Shown here one piece after another: positions 63,891-64,000 of a stretch of 64,000 bases of DNA. The stretch is from positions 1 through 64,000 of the forward strand of contig NZ_JASNJD010000016.1 of the NCBI RefSeq assembly GCF_030164425.1. Reading direction: 5' to 3'. How positions within the stretch are numbered: the first letter of the stretch is position 1; each line of letters opens with the position of its first letter. Below the pieces are notes generated by a model. That model had not been told where the DNA came from, did no database searches, and saw only the letters and a list, made by a program, of their open reading frames with translations. The translations under genes and the position numbers were made by a program. This stretch comes from Pseudodonghicola flavimaris. Lineage in GTDB: Bacteria > Pseudomonadota > Alphaproteobacteria > Rhodobacterales > Rhodobacteraceae.

Positions 63891-64000
63891 TCGGCGGCGT
63901 CCCGCGCCGCGTCGGGGTCGAGCCGGCCGTCGCGCAGCCGCACCACCCGGTCGCAGCGGGCGGCGAGCTCGGGCGCATGGGTCACCAGCACCAGCGTGGC
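63887..64000 (-). CDS. ABC transporter ATPase, C-terminal fragment (YbbA type)
   Basis: About 37 residues at the end of the window: LVLVTHAPELAARCDRVVRL, with the H-loop histidine (VTHAPELA), then DGRLDPD and the stop. The four-base overlap with the permease marks it as its ATPase partner. The rest of the gene is outside the window. Confidence 0.85.
   Translation of the reverse strand, partial: ATLVLVTHAPELAARCDRVVRLRDGRLDPDAARDAAE

Overview
The window is a stretch of high-GC chromosome from an alphaproteobacterium, almost certainly of the order Rhodobacterales (Rhodobacter/Paracoccus/Roseobacter relatives). The evidence is the ccr/ecm pair of the ethylmalonyl-CoA pathway, an HvrA/H-NS-type regulator, an RpoHII-type sigma factor, an AcuR-like TetR regulator, TauE and BMP-type transport modules, and a dispersed intergenic repeat ending in TATTTGGGCAGAGAAG. 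No phage, insertion sequence, CRISPR array, rRNA or tRNA was found. Genes are packed in short operons with many 4-nt ATGA overlaps.

Layout. 1-2.3 kb: tail of an unknown gene, a long G/C homopolymer tract, a DUF1989 protein, purine nucleoside phosphorylase and an H-NS-like regulator. 2.3-6 kb: divergent ecm and ccr (acetate and C2 assimilation). 6-10 kb: RecD-like helicase, SDR, TIGR02186 protein and TauE exporter. 10-15 kb: BMP-type nucleoside ABC importer. 15-19.3 kb: rimI, tsaB, nfu-type Fe-S protein with an Irr-like box, universal stress protein, ilvE and trpS. 19.4-25 kb: a rhomboid-fold protein lacking its catalytic dyad, DUF2892 protein, murJ, glnD and an LpoA-like lipoprotein. 26-30.7 kb: rsmI-yraN-gshB-hydrolase operon and a ComM-type ATPase. 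30.8-32.7 kb: GST and two cobalamin-pathway genes. 32.8-39.6 kb: rpoH-chaN, coaBC-dut-moeB-like, and an M3 peptidase. 39.7-46.3 kb: a hydroxyacid reductase and the rod-shape operon mreBCD-mrdA-rodA. 46.6-48.4 kb: leuA behind a leader-peptide attenuator. 48.6-51.5 kb: sulfide:quinone reductase, AcuR-like repressor with its operator, and an AhpD-like protein. 51.5-55.8 kb: secreted MORN-repeat protein, NAD synthetase and an EamA transporter. 55.9-64 kb: FAD oxidoreductase, Tat-exported MBL hydrolase, a frameshifted DUF2267 gene, gltX, a GGCT-like gene, an Rrf2 regulator under an FNR-like box, and an FtsX-type ABC exporter running off the end.

Most of the content is core housekeeping: envelope growth, amino-acid, cofactor and nucleotide metabolism, and stress control. 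The more unusual signals are regulatory or degenerate. They are the leuA leader peptide with a probably leaderless mRNA, the Irr-like box at the Fe-S gene, the AcuR-like palindrome touching its own start codon, the pseudo-rhomboid, a membrane-anchored MoeB-like protein, a MORN array built by block duplication, the dispersed repeat family, and a gene broken by three identical-type G/C-run deletions. I see no clear cluster encoding a wholly new multi-gene system.
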